Below, in pieces: positions 8,576 to 18,317 of a stretch of 64,000 nt of DNA. The position numbers and the translations under genes are program-made. The DNA lies in NCBI RefSeq assembly GCF_030580935.1, contig NZ_JAUQOM010000005.1, forward strand, positions 1 to 64,000. The letters are read 5' to 3'. Numbering within the stretch: position 1 is the stretch's first letter; the number at the start of each line of letters is the position of its first letter. A model generated the notes under the pieces. It did no database searches. It had not been told where the DNA came from and was given only the letters and a program-made list of their open reading frames with translations. Origin of the DNA: Sphingobium cyanobacteriorum (GTDB lineage: Bacteria > Pseudomonadota > Alphaproteobacteria > Sphingomonadales > Sphingomonadaceae).

Positions 8576-8890
8576 TCTGGCGGCCGGAGGATGTGTCCCT
8601 CTCGGCGGGTGGCGGGGAACTAGCAGCGCTTTCCTGGATCGGCAAGGGAAGAATTGCACAAAAATGAAATTCTCATGCATCGCCCGGAAAACCGCCATTT
8701 TCCCGGTGCCAGATGGCCGGCGGGGCCTTCCCCGGCGGTCGGCTGGACGAATCATGCCGCATGGATGAACCGCATTGCCCGGCTTGGCCCGTGCCGTACA
8801 TCTGCTACGCTCTTTCACGATCTTCATTCTCGCGGCGGGATCATTTGTCGTCGATCTTCGTAGTCACCCCAGACCAGCAGGGAGCGCCAG
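8576..8890 (+). other. upstream region of the paoABC operon
   Basis: A non-coding stretch of 315 bases between tRNA-Gly and paoA. It must contain the promoters of the tRNA (leftward) and of paoABC (rightward). A GGGAG ribosome site lies about seven bases before the paoA start. I do not see here the GACC-N-AAGG motif found elsewhere in the island. Confidence 0.5.
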
Positions 8891-9520
8891 ATGCCGACCG
8901 ATCATGTCACGCGCCGGGGAATGTTGCAGGGGGGCGCCGCCCTCGCCGCGGCCCCGGCCATCCTGTCGCAGGCCCAGGCTGCCGCCCCCAGGACCGGCAA
9001 AGGAGCGCCGATGATTCCCGTCGAACTGACCGTCAACGGCCGCGAGGTGCATGTGCCGGTCGACCCGCGCACCAGCCTGCTCGACATGCTGCGCGAACAT
9101 CTGCACCTGACCGGGACCAAGAAGGGGTGCGACCATGGCCAGTGCGGCGCCTGCACCGTCATCGTCGAAGGACGGCGGATCAACAGTTGCCTGACGCTGG
9201 CGGTGATGCATGATGGCGAGCGCGTCACGACGATCGAGGGGCTGGGCACGCCGGACCGGCTGCACCCGATGCAGAAGGCGTTCATCGTCCATGACGGCTA
9301 TCAGTGCGGCTATTGCACGCCGGGGCAGATCTGTTCGGCGGTCGCGGTGCTGGAGGAGATCGAGGCCGGCATCCCCAGCCATGTCACGGCGGACCTGGAC
9401 GATGTGGCGGTGAACGAGGCGGAACTGCGCGAGCGGATGAGCGGCAATATCTGCCGCTGCGCCGCCTATCCCAACATCATCGCCGCGATGCGCGACGTGG
9501 CGGGGGAGAAACAGGCATGA
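8891..9520 (+). CDS. paoA: periplasmic aldehyde oxidoreductase, [2Fe-2S] subunit
   Basis: A 209-residue iron-sulfur subunit of a xanthine-oxidase-family aldehyde oxidoreductase. The N-terminus carries a Tat-type signal ([11 protein letters not shown]) that exports the folded enzyme. The plant-type cluster CDHGQCGAC sits near residues 79-87 with a further Cys shortly after. The second cluster uses CGYC near 138 and CRC near 187. It passes electrons from the molybdenum site in PaoC toward FAD in PaoB. The three genes overlap by four bases each (ATGA), as expected for one complex made in fixed ratio. In E. coli PaoABC oxidises aromatic and other aldehydes; here the neighbourhood points to aldehydes made by the alcohol dehydrogenase further on. 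Confidence 0.93.
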   Translation: MPTDHVTRRGMLQGGAALAAAPAILSQAQAAAPRTGKGAPMIPVELTVNGREVHVPVDPRTSLLDMLREHLHLTGTKKGCDHGQCGACTVIVEGRRINSCLTLAVMHDGERVTTIEGLGTPDRLHPMQKAFIVHDGYQCGYCTPGQICSAVAVLEEIEAGIPSHVTADLDDVAVNEAELRERMSGNICRCAAYPNIIAAMRDVAGEKQA

Positions 9521-10473
9521 AGGCCTTCACCTATGAACGCGCGACCAGCGTGGAGGCGGCGGCCAGGGCGGCCGCGTCCGTGCAGGGCGCGCGCTTCATC
9601 GCGGGCGGCACCAACCTGCTCGACCTGATGAAATTGCAGATCGAAACGCCCACCCACCTGATCGATGTCAATCATCTGGGGCTGGACCGGATCGAGGAAA
9701 CGCCCGACGGCGGGCTGCGCATCGGCGCGCTGGTGCGCAATACCGATCTTGCCGCCGACAGGCGGGTGCGGCGCGACTATGCGGTGCTCAGCCGCGCGCT
9801 GCTGGCCGGCGCATCGGGCCAGTTGCGCAACAAGGCGACGACCGGCGGCAACCTGTTGCAACGCACCCGCTGCCCCTATTTCTACGACACGCGGATGCCG
9901 TGCAACAAGCGCCAGCCGGGCAGCGGCTGTGGCGCGTTGCAGGGGATGAGCCGCAGCCTCGCCATCCTCGGCGTCAGCGACGCCTGCATCGCCCAGCATC
10001 CCAGCGACATGGCCGTGGCGATGCGCCTGCTGGACAGCGCAGTGGACACCATGGACGCCAATGGCGCGCGGCGATCCATCCCGATCGCCGATTTCCACCT
10101 GCTGCCCGGCGACACGCCGCAGCAGGAGACGGTGCTGAAGCCGGGCGAGATCATCACCTCGGTCACGCTGCCCAGGCCGATCGGCGGCACCCATGTCTAT
10201 CGCAAGGTGCGCGACCGCGCCTCCTACGCCTTTGCCCTGGTGTCCGTGGCGGCGGTGTTCGGCAAGGACGGGACGGCGCGCTTCGCCTTTGGCGGGATCG
10301 GCGCGAAACCGTGGCGGGTGGAAGCGGCCGACGCCGCCGCCGGGCGCGGGGCAAAGGCGGTGGCCGAAGCCGCGCTGGCCGGCGCCCGCACCACCCATCA
10401 TAATGATTTCAAGAAAATGCTGGTCGAACGGACGCTCGCATCCGTCTATCGCCAGCGGGAGGCACGGGCATGA
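9517..10473 (+). CDS. paoB: periplasmic aldehyde oxidoreductase, FAD subunit
   Basis: A 318-residue FAD-binding subunit, the same length as E. coli PaoB. The FAD loop [12 protein letters not shown] is near residue 30, and a second FAD-contacting segment GNLLQRTRC near 115. The insertion [20 protein letters not shown] carries the cysteines of the extra [4Fe-4S] cluster that sets PaoB apart from most xanthine-oxidase FAD subunits. It has no signal peptide of its own and is probably exported together with PaoA through the Tat system. ATG 9517 overlaps the paoA stop, and the 3' end overlaps the start of paoC. Confidence 0.93.
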   Translation: MKAFTYERATSVEAAARAAASVQGARFIAGGTNLLDLMKLQIETPTHLIDVNHLGLDRIEETPDGGLRIGALVRNTDLAADRRVRRDYAVLSRALLAGASGQLRNKATTGGNLLQRTRCPYFYDTRMPCNKRQPGSGCGALQGMSRSLAILGVSDACIAQHPSDMAVAMRLLDSAVDTMDANGARRSIPIADFHLLPGDTPQQETVLKPGEIITSVTLPRPIGGTHVYRKVRDRASYAFALVSVAAVFGKDGTARFAFGGIGAKPWRVEAADAAAGRGAKAVAEAALAGARTTHHNDFKKMLVERTLASVYRQREARA

Positions 10474-12677
10474 AGTTCGATACGCCAGCCGGCACCAACC
10501 CGATCGACCAGGGCCGGGTGATCGGCATCCCGCATGATCGCATCGATGGCCCTGCAAAGGTGACGGGCACCGCGCCCTATGCCTATGAACGGCACGACGC
10601 CGCCCCCAACGCCGCCTATGGCTGGATCGTGGGGTCCGCCATCGCCAGGGGGCGGATCGCGGCGATGGACCTGCGCGCCGCCGAATCCGCGCCCGGTGTG
10701 CTGGGTATCGTCACCCACGCCAATGCGGGCAAGCTGGGCAAGGGGAATTTCAACACCGCCCCCCTGCTGGGCGGGCCGCAGGTCGACCATTATGACCAGG
10801 CGTTGGCGCTGGTCATCGCCGACACGTTCGAAAATGCCCGCGATGCCGCCAGGCGGGTGCGGATCGACTATATGCCGCAGGACGGCAAGTTCGACCTGGC
10901 GGCAGAGCGGGGCAATGCGGTCAAGCCACCGGAAGGCGACTTTGGCGGCGCGCCCGACACGGCCGTGGGGGATTTCGACGGCGCCTTTGCAAGGGCGGCG
11001 GTCAGGATCGACCAGCACTACACCACGCCCGACCATAGCCATGCGATGATGGAGCCGCACGCCACCACCGCCGCCTGGAATGGCGACAGGCTGACGCTGT
11101 GGACATCGAACCAGATGATTGCCTGGAGCGTGGGCGAAATGGCCAGGACGCTGGGCATTGCCAAGGCCAATGTGCGCCTCGTCTCGCCCTATGTCGGCGG
11201 CGGGTTCGGGGCAAAGCTGTTCCTGCGCGCCGATGCGCTGCTGGCAGCGCTGGGCGCGAAACAGGTCGGGCGGCCGGTCAAGGTTGCCCTCGCCCGGCAC
11301 CAGATTCCCAACAACACCACCCACCGGCCCGCGACGATCCAGCGTATCCGCATCGGCGCGGACAAGGACGGGGTGATCGACGCGATCGGGCATGAAGTCT
11401 GGTCGGGCGATCTGCCCGGCGGCGGGCCGGAAACCGCGGCGCAGCAGACCCGGCTGCTCTATCGCGGGGCGAACCGGATGACGGCGCACCGGCTGGCGAC
11501 GCTCCACCTGCCCGAAGGCAACGCCATGCGCGCGCCGGGCGAAGCGGTCGGCCTGCTCGCGCTGGAAGTCGCGATGGACGAACTGGCCGAAGCCTGCGGC
11601 GTCGATCCGGTCGAACTGCGTATCCGCAACGATGTGCAATATGATCCCGAAGCCGGAACCCAGCGCCCCTTTTCCAGTCGCAAGCTGGTGGAATGCCTGC
11701 GGGCCGGGGCCGAACGTTTCGGCTGGGACAGGCGCAAGGCGAAGCCTGCACAGGTACGCGACGGGCGCTGGCTGGTCGGCATGGGCATGGCATCGGCCTT
11801 CCGCAACAATCTGGTCGGCAAATCGGGCGCGCGGATCGGCGTGGACGCGACCGGCAAGGTCATCGTCGAAACCGACATGACCGATATCGGCACCGGCAGC
11901 TATACGATCATCGGCCAGACCGCTGCTGAAATGCTGGGCGTGCCGCTGGATCGGGTCACGGTGCGGCTGGGCGACAGCCGTTTCCCCGAATCGGCCGGAT
12001 CGGGCGGCCAGTGGGGCGCGAACAGCGCGACCGCCGGGGTCTATGCCGCCGCCATGGCGCTGCGCGCGAAGCTGGCGGAGAAGGCGGGCTATCCCGCCGA
12101 TCAGGCCCAGTTCGAGGATGGCCTGATCCGCCACGACAATGAATCGCGGACGCTCGCCGCGCTGGCCGGGCGCGAAGGCGTCTGGGCACAGGACAGCATG
12201 GATTATGGCGATCTCGACAAACGCTATGCCCAGGCGACCTTCGGCGCGCATTTCTGCGAAGTGGGCGTCGACATCGACACGGCGGAAGTCCGCATCCGCC
12301 GCATGGGTGGCGCTTTTGCCGCCGGGCGCATCCTCAACCCCAAATCGGCGCGCAGCCAGGTGATCGGCGCGATGACCATGGGCGTGGGCGCGGCATTGAT
12401 GGAATCGCTGGAGGTCGACACCCGCTTCGGCTTCTTCGTCAATCATGACATGGCCGAATATGTGGTGCCGGTCCATGCCGACATCCCGCCGCAGGACGTG
12501 CTGTTCATTGACGAACTGGACGACAAAAGCTCGCCGATGAAGGCGAAGGGCGTGGGCGAACTGGGCATATGCGGCGCGGGCGCGGCGGTGGCCAATGCGA
12601 TCTACAACGCCACGGGCATCCGGCTGCGCGACTATCCGCTGACGATCGACAAGCTGTTGAAAGCGCAGGCGGCCTGA
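10470..12677 (+). CDS. paoC: periplasmic aldehyde oxidoreductase, molybdenum subunit
   Basis: The 735-residue catalytic subunit, which binds the molybdenum cofactor (the cytosine dinucleotide form in this family). The segment KGVGELG near residue 690 holds the catalytic glutamate equivalent to Glu692 of E. coli PaoC. Glycine-rich cofactor-binding segments such as YVGGGFGAK, near residue 245, are also present. It hydroxylates aldehydes to carboxylic acids. The XdhC-like chaperone PaoD, which usually follows and loads the cofactor, is not seen in this window, so it must lie elsewhere or be replaced. The start overlaps the paoB stop by four bases. Confidence 0.93.
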   Translation: MKFDTPAGTNPIDQGRVIGIPHDRIDGPAKVTGTAPYAYERHDAAPNAAYGWIVGSAIARGRIAAMDLRAAESAPGVLGIVTHANAGKLGKGNFNTAPLLGGPQVDHYDQALALVIADTFENARDAARRVRIDYMPQDGKFDLAAERGNAVKPPEGDFGGAPDTAVGDFDGAFARAAVRIDQHYTTPDHSHAMMEPHATTAAWNGDRLTLWTSNQMIAWSVGEMARTLGIAKANVRLVSPYVGGGFGAKLFLRADALLAALGAKQVGRPVKVALARHQIPNNTTHRPATIQRIRIGADKDGVIDAIGHEVWSGDLPGGGPETAAQQTRLLYRGANRMTAHRLATLHLPEGNAMRAPGEAVGLLALEVAMDELAEACGVDPVELRIRNDVQYDPEAGTQRPFSSRKLVECLRAGAERFGWDRRKAKPAQVRDGRWLVGMGMASAFRNNLVGKSGARIGVDATGKVIVETDMTDIGTGSYTIIGQTAAEMLGVPLDRVTVRLGDSRFPESAGSGGQWGANSATAGVYAAAMALRAKLAEKAGYPADQAQFEDGLIRHDNESRTLAALAGREGVWAQDSMDYGDLDKRYAQATFGAHFCEVGVDIDTAEVRIRRMGGAFAAGRILNPKSARSQVIGAMTMGVGAALMESLEVDTRFGFFVNHDMAEYVVPVHADIPPQDVLFIDELDDKSSPMKAKGVGELGICGAGAAVANAIYNATGIRLRDYPLTIDKLLKAQAA

Positions 12678-12686
12678 GGGCGACCC

Positions 12687-12703
12687 GACCCAAGGTATAA
12701 TGG
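12687..12703 (+). promoter_or_regulatory. candidate island operator upstream of the first TonB receptor
   Basis: The 17-mer GACCCAAGGTATAATGG resembles sites upstream of the CXXCW/SoxYZ pair, the alcohol dehydrogenase and the second TonB receptor. It lies 57 bases before the receptor start. No experimental motif is known to me; this is pattern matching within one window. Confidence 0.45.
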
Positions 12704-12759
12704 CCCCGCCCCGCCCCCGCCCCTAGCCTTCCGTCGATAAAAGGACGGGAGGACAAGGC

Positions 12760-15090
12760 ATGAAGGGCATGGCGGCACTGTTGGCGGGATGGTTGGCGGG
12801 ATGCGCGTGGGTCGCTGGCCCGGCCTGCGCGCAGGCGCCCGATGTGGCGCCCGATGCGGCCGACACCGGACGCCAGCCGATCATCGTCACCGCGCCGGGC
12901 GGCGGGGTCGACATGGACGACGCGCTGACGCTGACCGCCGCCGATATCGGCCGCAATGGCAGTCCCGATTTCCTGGGCGCACTGACCCGCAATTTCGCGG
13001 GCGTCACCCTGCAGGATGCGCAGAACAACCCGTGGCAGCCCAATCTGGTCTATCGCGGCTTCGTCGCCTCGCCGCTTCAGGGACAGGCGCAGGGCATCGC
13101 CGTCTATCTGGACGGCGCGCGCTTCAACCAGCCCTTTGGCGACACGGTGCAGTTCGACCTGCTGCCCGAAGCGGCGATCCGGGGCGTCAGCCTGCTCGAC
13201 AAGAGCGCCGTCTATGGCCTCAATGCGCTGGGCGGCGCGCTGGTCATCGACAGCAAGACCGGGCTGAGCGATCCGGGGCTGGACGCCAGCCTGTCGCGCG
13301 GCCGGTTCGGCACGACGGAGGCGAGCGTGGCGGGCGGCGCGGCCTGGGGCGACTGGAGCGCGTTCGGCGCGGTCCAATATACGCGCGACGATGGCTGGCG
13401 CGATCATTCGCCCTCCACCCTCTATAATGGCTATGCCGATATCGGCTTCGACACGGCAAAGGGCGGCCTGCACCTGAAATTCGTGGGCGCGGACACCGAC
13501 CTGACCGGCAATGGCGTGTCGCCGGTGGAACTGCTGGCGGCGGACCGGCGCGCGGTGTTTACCTGGCCCGACAACAGCCGCAGCCGCTATGGCCGCATCA
13601 GCCTGCACCCCTGGGTCGCGCTGTCGGACACAAGCCGGATCGAAGCCACGCTCTACGCGCAGAAACTGACGCTGCGCACGGTCAATGGCGACGCGGCGGA
13701 CATTGAAGGGTGCGCGGCGGCAGAGGGCTTTGTCTGCCTGGAAACCGTCGGCGACGATGACGGGGAAGAGGCACAGGCCGTCCTGACCGATGCCGCCGGC
13801 AACGCCATTGCCGACACGCTGGGCGGCGATGGCTATGGCGTGCTCAACCGCGGACGCACCGCGACGCGGGCGATGGGCGCGCTGGCGCAGATCATCGACC
13901 GGCGCGCCACCGGCGCGGGGGAGAATGTCTTTGCGCTGGGGTTCAGCTACGACAGCAGCCGCACCCGGTTCGGCACATCGACCGAACTGGGGGCGCTGAC
14001 CGACGATCGCAGCGTCGACGGGCTGGGATCGGTCATCGTGCAGGCGGATGGCGCGATCGCGCCGGTGGGCCTTATCGCCCACACCGATTACTGGGGCCTG
14101 TTCGTGCAGGACCGCCTGCCGATCACGCCGCGCCTGTCGGCAGAAGTCGCGCTGCGCTACAATCACGCCCGCATCGTCATGCTGGACCAGATCGGCACCG
14201 CGCTGAACGGCCGTCACAGGTTCCAGCGGATCAATCCGGGCATCGAACTGGACTATGCCCTGTCGGACGGGCTGACGCTGCGCGCGGGCTATGCGCAAAG
14301 CAACCGCGTACCGACCCCGGCCGAACTGTCCTGCGCCGACGAGAACGCGCCGTGCAGCCTGACCAATTTCTTCGTCGCCGATCCCCCCTTGAAGCAGGTG
14401 GTCGCCAAAAGCTGGGAAGCAGGCGCGAAGGGCCATGCCCAAAGCGGCGGCTTCGCGATCGACTGGCTGCTGTCGGCCTGGCGCACGGACAATCGCAACG
14501 ACATCCAGTATGTCGCCTCCGAAATCCGCGGCCGCGCCTATTTCCGCAACATCGGCAGCACGCGGCGGCAGGGCGTGGAAGCGACCCTGCGCGCCAGCCG
14601 GGGCGGATGGCGCGCGGGCCTTAGCTACACCTTCACCGACGCGACCTATCGCGCGCCGCTCAGCCTCTCCAGCCCCGCCAATCCGGCGGCGGATGCGGAC
14701 GGGCTGATCGCCGTCCGGCGCGGCGACCGGCTGCCGGGCATCCCCCGGCACAGCGCCACGCTGACCCTCGATTATGCCGGCAGGGGATGGTCGGCAGGGG
14801 GCGATGTGATCGCGCGGTCGGGCCAGTATCTGGTCGGCGACGAGGGCAACGACAATGCGAAGCTGGGCGGCTATGCGGTCGTCAACCTGCGCGCGAGCGT
14901 GGACCTGGTGCGGGGGATCAGCCTGTTCGGCACGCTCGGCAATGCGCTGGGTCGCCGCTATGCGACCTTCGGCACCTTCAGCGAAGTGGACGAGATCGCC
15001 TTGTCCGAAGCCCCCGACGCTTCCAACCCCCGCGCCTACGGCCCCGGCGCGCCACGCCGCTGGCAGGTCGGCCTGAAGGCACGCTTTTAG
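12760..15090 (+). CDS. TonB-dependent outer-membrane receptor
   Basis: A 776-residue receptor with a signal peptide ending near ACAQA. A plug domain follows (from about residue 45 with IIVTAPG, then VYLDGARFNQPFGD and ALNALGGALVID), and then a 22-strand-type barrel ending in phenylalanine (VGLKARF), the usual outer-membrane sorting signal. It imports a substrate bound outside the cell using TonB energy; the substrate is unknown. Its place between paoABC and the quinoprotein genes, and a motif shared with them upstream, make import of a metal chelate, an alcohol-derived compound or PQQ reasonable guesses. A long hairpin overlaps its stop codon. Confidence 0.88.
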   Translation: MKGMAALLAGWLAGCAWVAGPACAQAPDVAPDAADTGRQPIIVTAPGGGVDMDDALTLTAADIGRNGSPDFLGALTRNFAGVTLQDAQNNPWQPNLVYRGFVASPLQGQAQGIAVYLDGARFNQPFGDTVQFDLLPEAAIRGVSLLDKSAVYGLNALGGALVIDSKTGLSDPGLDASLSRGRFGTTEASVAGGAAWGDWSAFGAVQYTRDDGWRDHSPSTLYNGYADIGFDTAKGGLHLKFVGADTDLTGNGVSPVELLAADRRAVFTWPDNSRSRYGRISLHPWVALSDTSRIEATLYAQKLTLRTVNGDAADIEGCAAAEGFVCLETVGDDDGEEAQAVLTDAAGNAIADTLGGDGYGVLNRGRTATRAMGALAQIIDRRATGAGENVFALGFSYDSSRTRFGTSTELGALTDDRSVDGLGSVIVQADGAIAPVGLIAHTDYWGLFVQDRLPITPRLSAEVALRYNHARIVMLDQIGTALNGRHRFQRINPGIELDYALSDGLTLRAGYAQSNRVPTPAELSCADENAPCSLTNFFVADPPLKQVVAKSWEAGAKGHAQSGGFAIDWLLSAWRTDNRNDIQYVASEIRGRAYFRNIGSTRRQGVEATLRASRGGWRAGLSYTFTDATYRAPLSLSSPANPAADADGLIAVRRGDRLPGIPRHSATLTLDYAGRGWSAGGDVIARSGQYLVGDEGNDNAKLGGYAVVNLRASVDLVRGISLFGTLGNALGRRYATFGTFSEVDEIALSEAPDASNPRAYGPGAPRRWQVGLKARF

Positions 15091-15160
15091 GGTCCGATGA
15101 CCTCTGTTTGCCTCGCCCTTGCGAGCGCAGCGAACTATCATATTCGCGTCATCGGACCCT
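15089..15160 (+). terminator. long perfect hairpin after the TonB receptor
   Basis: AGGGTCCGATGAC (15089-15101) pairs exactly with GTCATCGGACCCT (15148-15160), a 13-bp stem enclosing 46 bases. It starts at the receptor's stop codon. No T run follows, so it may act as an mRNA 3' stabiliser or a weak terminator. The bases up to 15347 are less GC-rich and carry no gene. Confidence 0.5.
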
Positions 15161-15347
15161 GCGGCTTGCAAGGAGCAGCATAGCCAATTTCATATCAAAC
15201 CATTGATTATAAAGGAAAATTCTGGAAAGTGCGTTCACCCTGACCGCATGCAACAGAATAAATCCTTATGTAACAACGGCTTGAACTCCGAAAAATGGGC
15301 AATAGCTGTACCACTCGCTGTTTCACATAACGCGCGGCCGGCCTCGG

Positions 15348-16301
15348 TCAGTCGCGCACATCCACGCGCGGCAGCAGCGCGGCCTCCAGCGCGGGATAGA
15401 GGTGCGCCACGCTGCGCTGCACTTCGTAGCGCGCCGCCGCCATGGTCGCGAAACGGCCGGGAATCGCGATCTCGCCCGCTTCCACCATGTCGATGCCATC
15501 GCGCACCGCCTGGGTCAGCGTCGCGTCCAGCCAGTCGATCCAGTCGCGTGTCTGGTCGATCGCCGCCCTGCCGCCCGGATCGAACGGGCCATGGCCCGGC
15601 ACGACCCCGCCATGGGGCAGCGCCTTCAGCCGGTCGAGGCTGGCGCGCCATGTCCCAAGGTCGGCGGTCGGCGTGCTGGGCGCGCGATCGTGAAAGACCA
15701 GGTCGCCGCCCAGCAGCAGGCCGCTCTGCGGGTCGATCAGGGCCAGGTCCGCCGCGCTATGGCCCGACAGCGCCAGCAGGCGCAGCGTCCGGCCGCCGAA
15801 CGCCTCCTCTGCCGCAACGATCGTCCGCCCCGGCAGCACCAGGTCGGTGCCGCGCATCCAGTCGCCCAGCAGCCGGTACATGCCATCGGCATAGCCCTGC
15901 CCCTGCGCCCGCAACGCGTCGATCGTGCCCGGCAGCGCCGCCACGATCGCGGGGTCGAAGGCGGCAAGGCCCAGCCCATGATCGGGATGAAGATGACTGA
16001 CATAGACCCGCACGACCGGCTTGCCGGTCAACTGCTCGGCGACCTGGCGCAGCGCGCGGGCATAGCGGATGGAGGGGCCGCAATCCCACAGCAGCGTGCC
16101 CGCCGGCGTGGCGATGATCGCGATATTGGCGATGGCGCCGCCATTGTCTGCCGCGATCGGCGCATCCGCCCCCCGCACCAGCCACAACCCCTCGCCGATC
16201 GGTTCGGGCATGATCGCATAGTCGGCGGCCCGCGCGGGCTTCGACGCCAGCGCCCCCAGCGCCGCCACGCCGCCCAGCAGGGACCGTCGCGACAGGATCA
16301 T
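15348..16301 (-). CDS. quinoprotein relay system zinc metallohydrolase
   Basis: A 317-residue metallo-beta-lactamase-fold protein with a twin-arginine-like leader (SRRSLLGGVAALGALA). The metal motif SHLHPDHG is near residue 120; further ligands lie in SGHSAADLA and in PGHGPFD. It belongs to the periplasmic metallohydrolases found only beside PQQ-dependent dehydrogenases, next to a SoxYZ-like carrier; their substrate is unknown. ATG 16301 was chosen because the leader starts there and it overlaps the preceding SoxYZ-like gene by four bases, so the two are translationally coupled. Confidence 0.85.
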   Translation of the reverse strand: MILSRRSLLGGVAALGALASKPARAADYAIMPEPIGEGLWLVRGADAPIAADNGGAIANIAIIATPAGTLLWDCGPSIRYARALRQVAEQLTGKPVVRVYVSHLHPDHGLGLAAFDPAIVAALPGTIDALRAQGQGYADGMYRLLGDWMRGTDLVLPGRTIVAAEEAFGGRTLRLLALSGHSAADLALIDPQSGLLLGGDLVFHDRAPSTPTADLGTWRASLDRLKALPHGGVVPGHGPFDPGGRAAIDQTRDWIDWLDATLTQAVRDGIDMVEAGEIAIPGRFATMAAARYEVQRSVAHLYPALEAALLPRVDVRD

Positions 16302-17110
16302 CGGCCACCCGGCATGGGCGACTGGCGCGCCATGGGCAACAGCGCGCGATAATCGCGCCCGTTGGTGTCGCGGGCTTCGACCGTGAAGGCATCCCCTGCT
16401 CCGCCCTCGACCATCAGCGTGATCGCGGGATCTTCGGCGACAGCCGCCCAGATATCCATCTCGCCCAGCATCCGGCCGCCTGCATCCTTCACCCGCAGCG
16501 CTTCGAGATGATAGGTGGCGATATTGTCGACCAGGCCGGTGTCCATCGGGTGGCGGACATGCAGGCGCAGACGGGCCAGGCCACCGGCCATCGGCCAGGC
16601 TTCGCCGCGCATCTCGCCCAGATGCTGCGCCCAGTCGCCCTTCACCCGGCTGACCGGCGGGGCGGAACAGCCGCCGCCCGCCGCATCGACCCAGCCGCCC
16701 GATACCAGCCATGCCCCGCTGGCTAGTTGCACAGCGCCACGCACCGGGGTGCGCTGGTCCAGCTTGATCCGGGTCGCGACATAGGGCGCGGCGTGCACCG
16801 GGCGATAGTCGATCGCGACCGGAATGGGATTGAGGTCGACCAGCAACAGCATGCGGACCACCCCGGCAATCGCGCGGGCGTCGATCACGACCGGGAAGGC
16901 GCGCTGATTTTCCGCGATCATGGGAAAGACGACCTTCACGCGCGGGTCGAACCGCACGGGATCATCGCCAAACAGGGTGCGGGCATGGGCGGCCCACATC
17001 GGCGATCCCAATGGATCGGCCATTGTCCGTTCAGGCGCTGTCGCCCCGGCATCGGCGGCAACCCATGCCAGGGCGAACACGACCCAAAGGCTTGCCTGCC
17101 TTCGCACCAT
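16298..17110 (-). CDS. quinoprotein-associated SoxYZ-like carrier protein
   Basis: A 270-residue exported protein fusing a SoxY-like half (residues about 30-150) to a SoxZ-like half (about 165-265). In sulfur oxidation SoxYZ carries the substrate on a C-terminal GGCG cysteine. Here a GGGCSAPPVS segment near residue 150, at the junction of the halves, supplies the equivalent Cys. Fused proteins of this kind occur beside PQQ alcohol dehydrogenases with a metallohydrolase, as here, and are thought to shuttle an unknown group. A signal peptide ends near GATA. The gene is divergent from the CXXCW gene, with a candidate operator between them. Confidence 0.85.
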   Translation of the reverse strand: MVRRQASLWVVFALAWVAADAGATAPERTMADPLGSPMWAAHARTLFGDDPVRFDPRVKVVFPMIAENQRAFPVVIDARAIAGVVRMLLLVDLNPIPVAIDYRPVHAAPYVATRIKLDQRTPVRGAVQLASGAWLVSGGWVDAAGGGCSAPPVSRVKGDWAQHLGEMRGEAWPMAGGLARLRLHVRHPMDTGLVDNIATYHLEALRVKDAGGRMLGEMDIWAAVAEDPAITLMVEGGAGDAFTVEARDTNGRDYRALLPMARQSPMPGGR

Positions 17111-17154
17111 CCTTCTCCCTTTAGTCGGGGTCTATTCTCCTCCCATGTCGCTTA

Positions 17155-17171
17155 CCATTGGTCCTTGGGTC
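17155..17171 (-). promoter_or_regulatory. candidate island operator between the SoxYZ-like and CXXCW genes
   Basis: On the minus strand this reads GACCCAAGGACCAATGG, the best match to the shared motif. It sits in the 82-base gap between two divergent genes of the quinoprotein relay and could serve both. Confidence 0.5.
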
Positions 17172-17192
17172 GCGTTTGCCGGGAGTGAAGAG

Positions 17193-17735
17193 ATGCGCCT
17201 GATCCTGATCGCCCTGCTGCTGGCGACGCCGCCCGCTTTCGCGCAGGACGCGCTGTTCGACGCGGCCGGCTATCGCATCGCCCATTATCGCGCGCCGGTG
17301 CGACAGCCGCCGCCCGGCGTCGGGCGGATCGCGCCGGAAGCGGCGGCACAGTTGCGGCCGGGGCGCGACGCGCTGTTCATCGACGTGCTGCCCGCCGAAG
17401 GCGGCCATCGCGCGGCGGACGGGCGCTGGCGGCTGGCCGCGCCGCATGATTCGATTACTGGCGCGCATTGGTTCCCGGAAGCGGGGCGCGGCATATTGGC
17501 GCCGGGCATCGGCCCATGGTTCGCGCAGGGGATCGCCCGGCTGACGCGGGGGCGACGCGACGCGATGCTGATCCTGTTCTGCCGTTCTGATTGCTGGATG
17601 GGCTGGAACGCGGCCAGGCGGCTGCGGGCGCAGGGCTATACCAATATCTGGTGGCTGGCCGAAGGCACCGATGGCTGGACCGACATGCATCGCCCGCTTT
17701 CCCGCGTCGTCCCGCAGGGCGGGGTCGCTCCATAG
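17193..17735 (+). CDS. PQQ-dependent catabolism-associated CXXCW-motif protein
   Basis: A 180-residue exported protein with a rhodanese-like fold. The cleavable signal peptide ends at AFAQD. The diagnostic motif is CRSDCW near residue 131, followed by GWNAARRLRAQGYTN and the Trp-rich WWLAEGTDGW. The family is found almost only next to PQQ alcohol dehydrogenases and cytochrome c550; its chemistry is not established. ATG 17193 follows GGGAG at a good distance. It is divergent from the SoxYZ-like and metallohydrolase pair, with which it forms the quinoprotein relay set. Confidence 0.88.
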   Translation: MRLILIALLLATPPAFAQDALFDAAGYRIAHYRAPVRQPPPGVGRIAPEAAAQLRPGRDALFIDVLPAEGGHRAADGRWRLAAPHDSITGAHWFPEAGRGILAPGIGPWFAQGIARLTRGRRDAMLILFCRSDCWMGWNAARRLRAQGYTNIWWLAEGTDGWTDMHRPLSRVVPQGGVAP

Positions 17736-17751
17736 GACCAAAGATCAATTG
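17736..17751 (+). promoter_or_regulatory. candidate island operator upstream of pseudoazurin
   Basis: GACCAAAGATCAATTG is similar to the motif before the alcohol dehydrogenase but one base shorter in the spacer. It begins at the base after the CXXCW stop codon and about 75 bases before the pseudoazurin start. Confidence 0.35.
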
Positions 17752-17824
17752 TGCGACGGGCCGCTGTAGCCCCACTCTCAGGATGATCCGGCGAACAAGC
17801 CGTTCGATTCCATGGAGAGTGATT

Positions 17825-18271
17825 GTGACCGACCTGCGCATCCCGGCCTGCATGCTGACCGCTGCTGCTCTCGCCTTTTCGCTGCCTGTCGCCGCCAGGG
17901 ATATCGTCGTCCACATGAAGAATCAGGGCGCGGACGGCGCGATGGTGTTCGAACCCGGCTATGTGAAGGCCGCGCCCGGCGACACCATCCGCTTCAAGCC
18001 GACCGACGCCAGCCATAATGCCGAAACCATGGGCAACATGCTGCCTGCCGGTGCGACCCCGATGAAAGGGGTCATGAACAAGGAGGCGGTGATGACCGTC
18101 ACCAAGCCGGGCCTCTATGGCATCAAATGCATGCCGCATTATTCGATGGGCATGGTCGCGCTGGTGCAGGTGGGCAAGGTGACGCCGGCCGACATCGCCG
18201 CCGCCAAGGCCGTCAAGCTGCCACCCTTCGCCGCCAAGCGCATGACCGCCGCGCTCGCGAAGGTGAAATAA
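17825..18271 (+). CDS. pseudoazurin
   Basis: A 148-residue type 1 blue-copper protein with a signal peptide ending near PVAARD. The copper ligands are visible: His in DASHNAE, then Cys, His and Met in [10 protein letters not shown]. Such proteins carry single electrons between periplasmic enzymes, for example to nitrite reductase or an oxidase. Here it may take electrons from the PQQ dehydrogenase/PedF branch or serve the relay system; the partner is not shown. GTG 17825 is preferred because GGAGAG lies just upstream; an in-frame ATG eight codons later would still leave a usable signal peptide. Confidence 0.88.
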   Translation: MTDLRIPACMLTAAALAFSLPVAARDIVVHMKNQGADGAMVFEPGYVKAAPGDTIRFKPTDASHNAETMGNMLPAGATPMKGVMNKEAVMTVTKPGLYGIKCMPHYSMGMVALVQVGKVTPADIAAAKAVKLPPFAAKRMTAALAKVK

Positions 18272-18317
18272 GCCGTCATTTTTCGATAATCTATATTCCA
18301 ATCGGGAGTCAGGAACG

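Noticed and set aside
8370..8667. Open frames over tRNA-Gly on both strands, one with a GRRDSNPRPQPWQGCALPLS-like product
   Set aside because: These are well-known false proteins produced by translating through tRNA genes.
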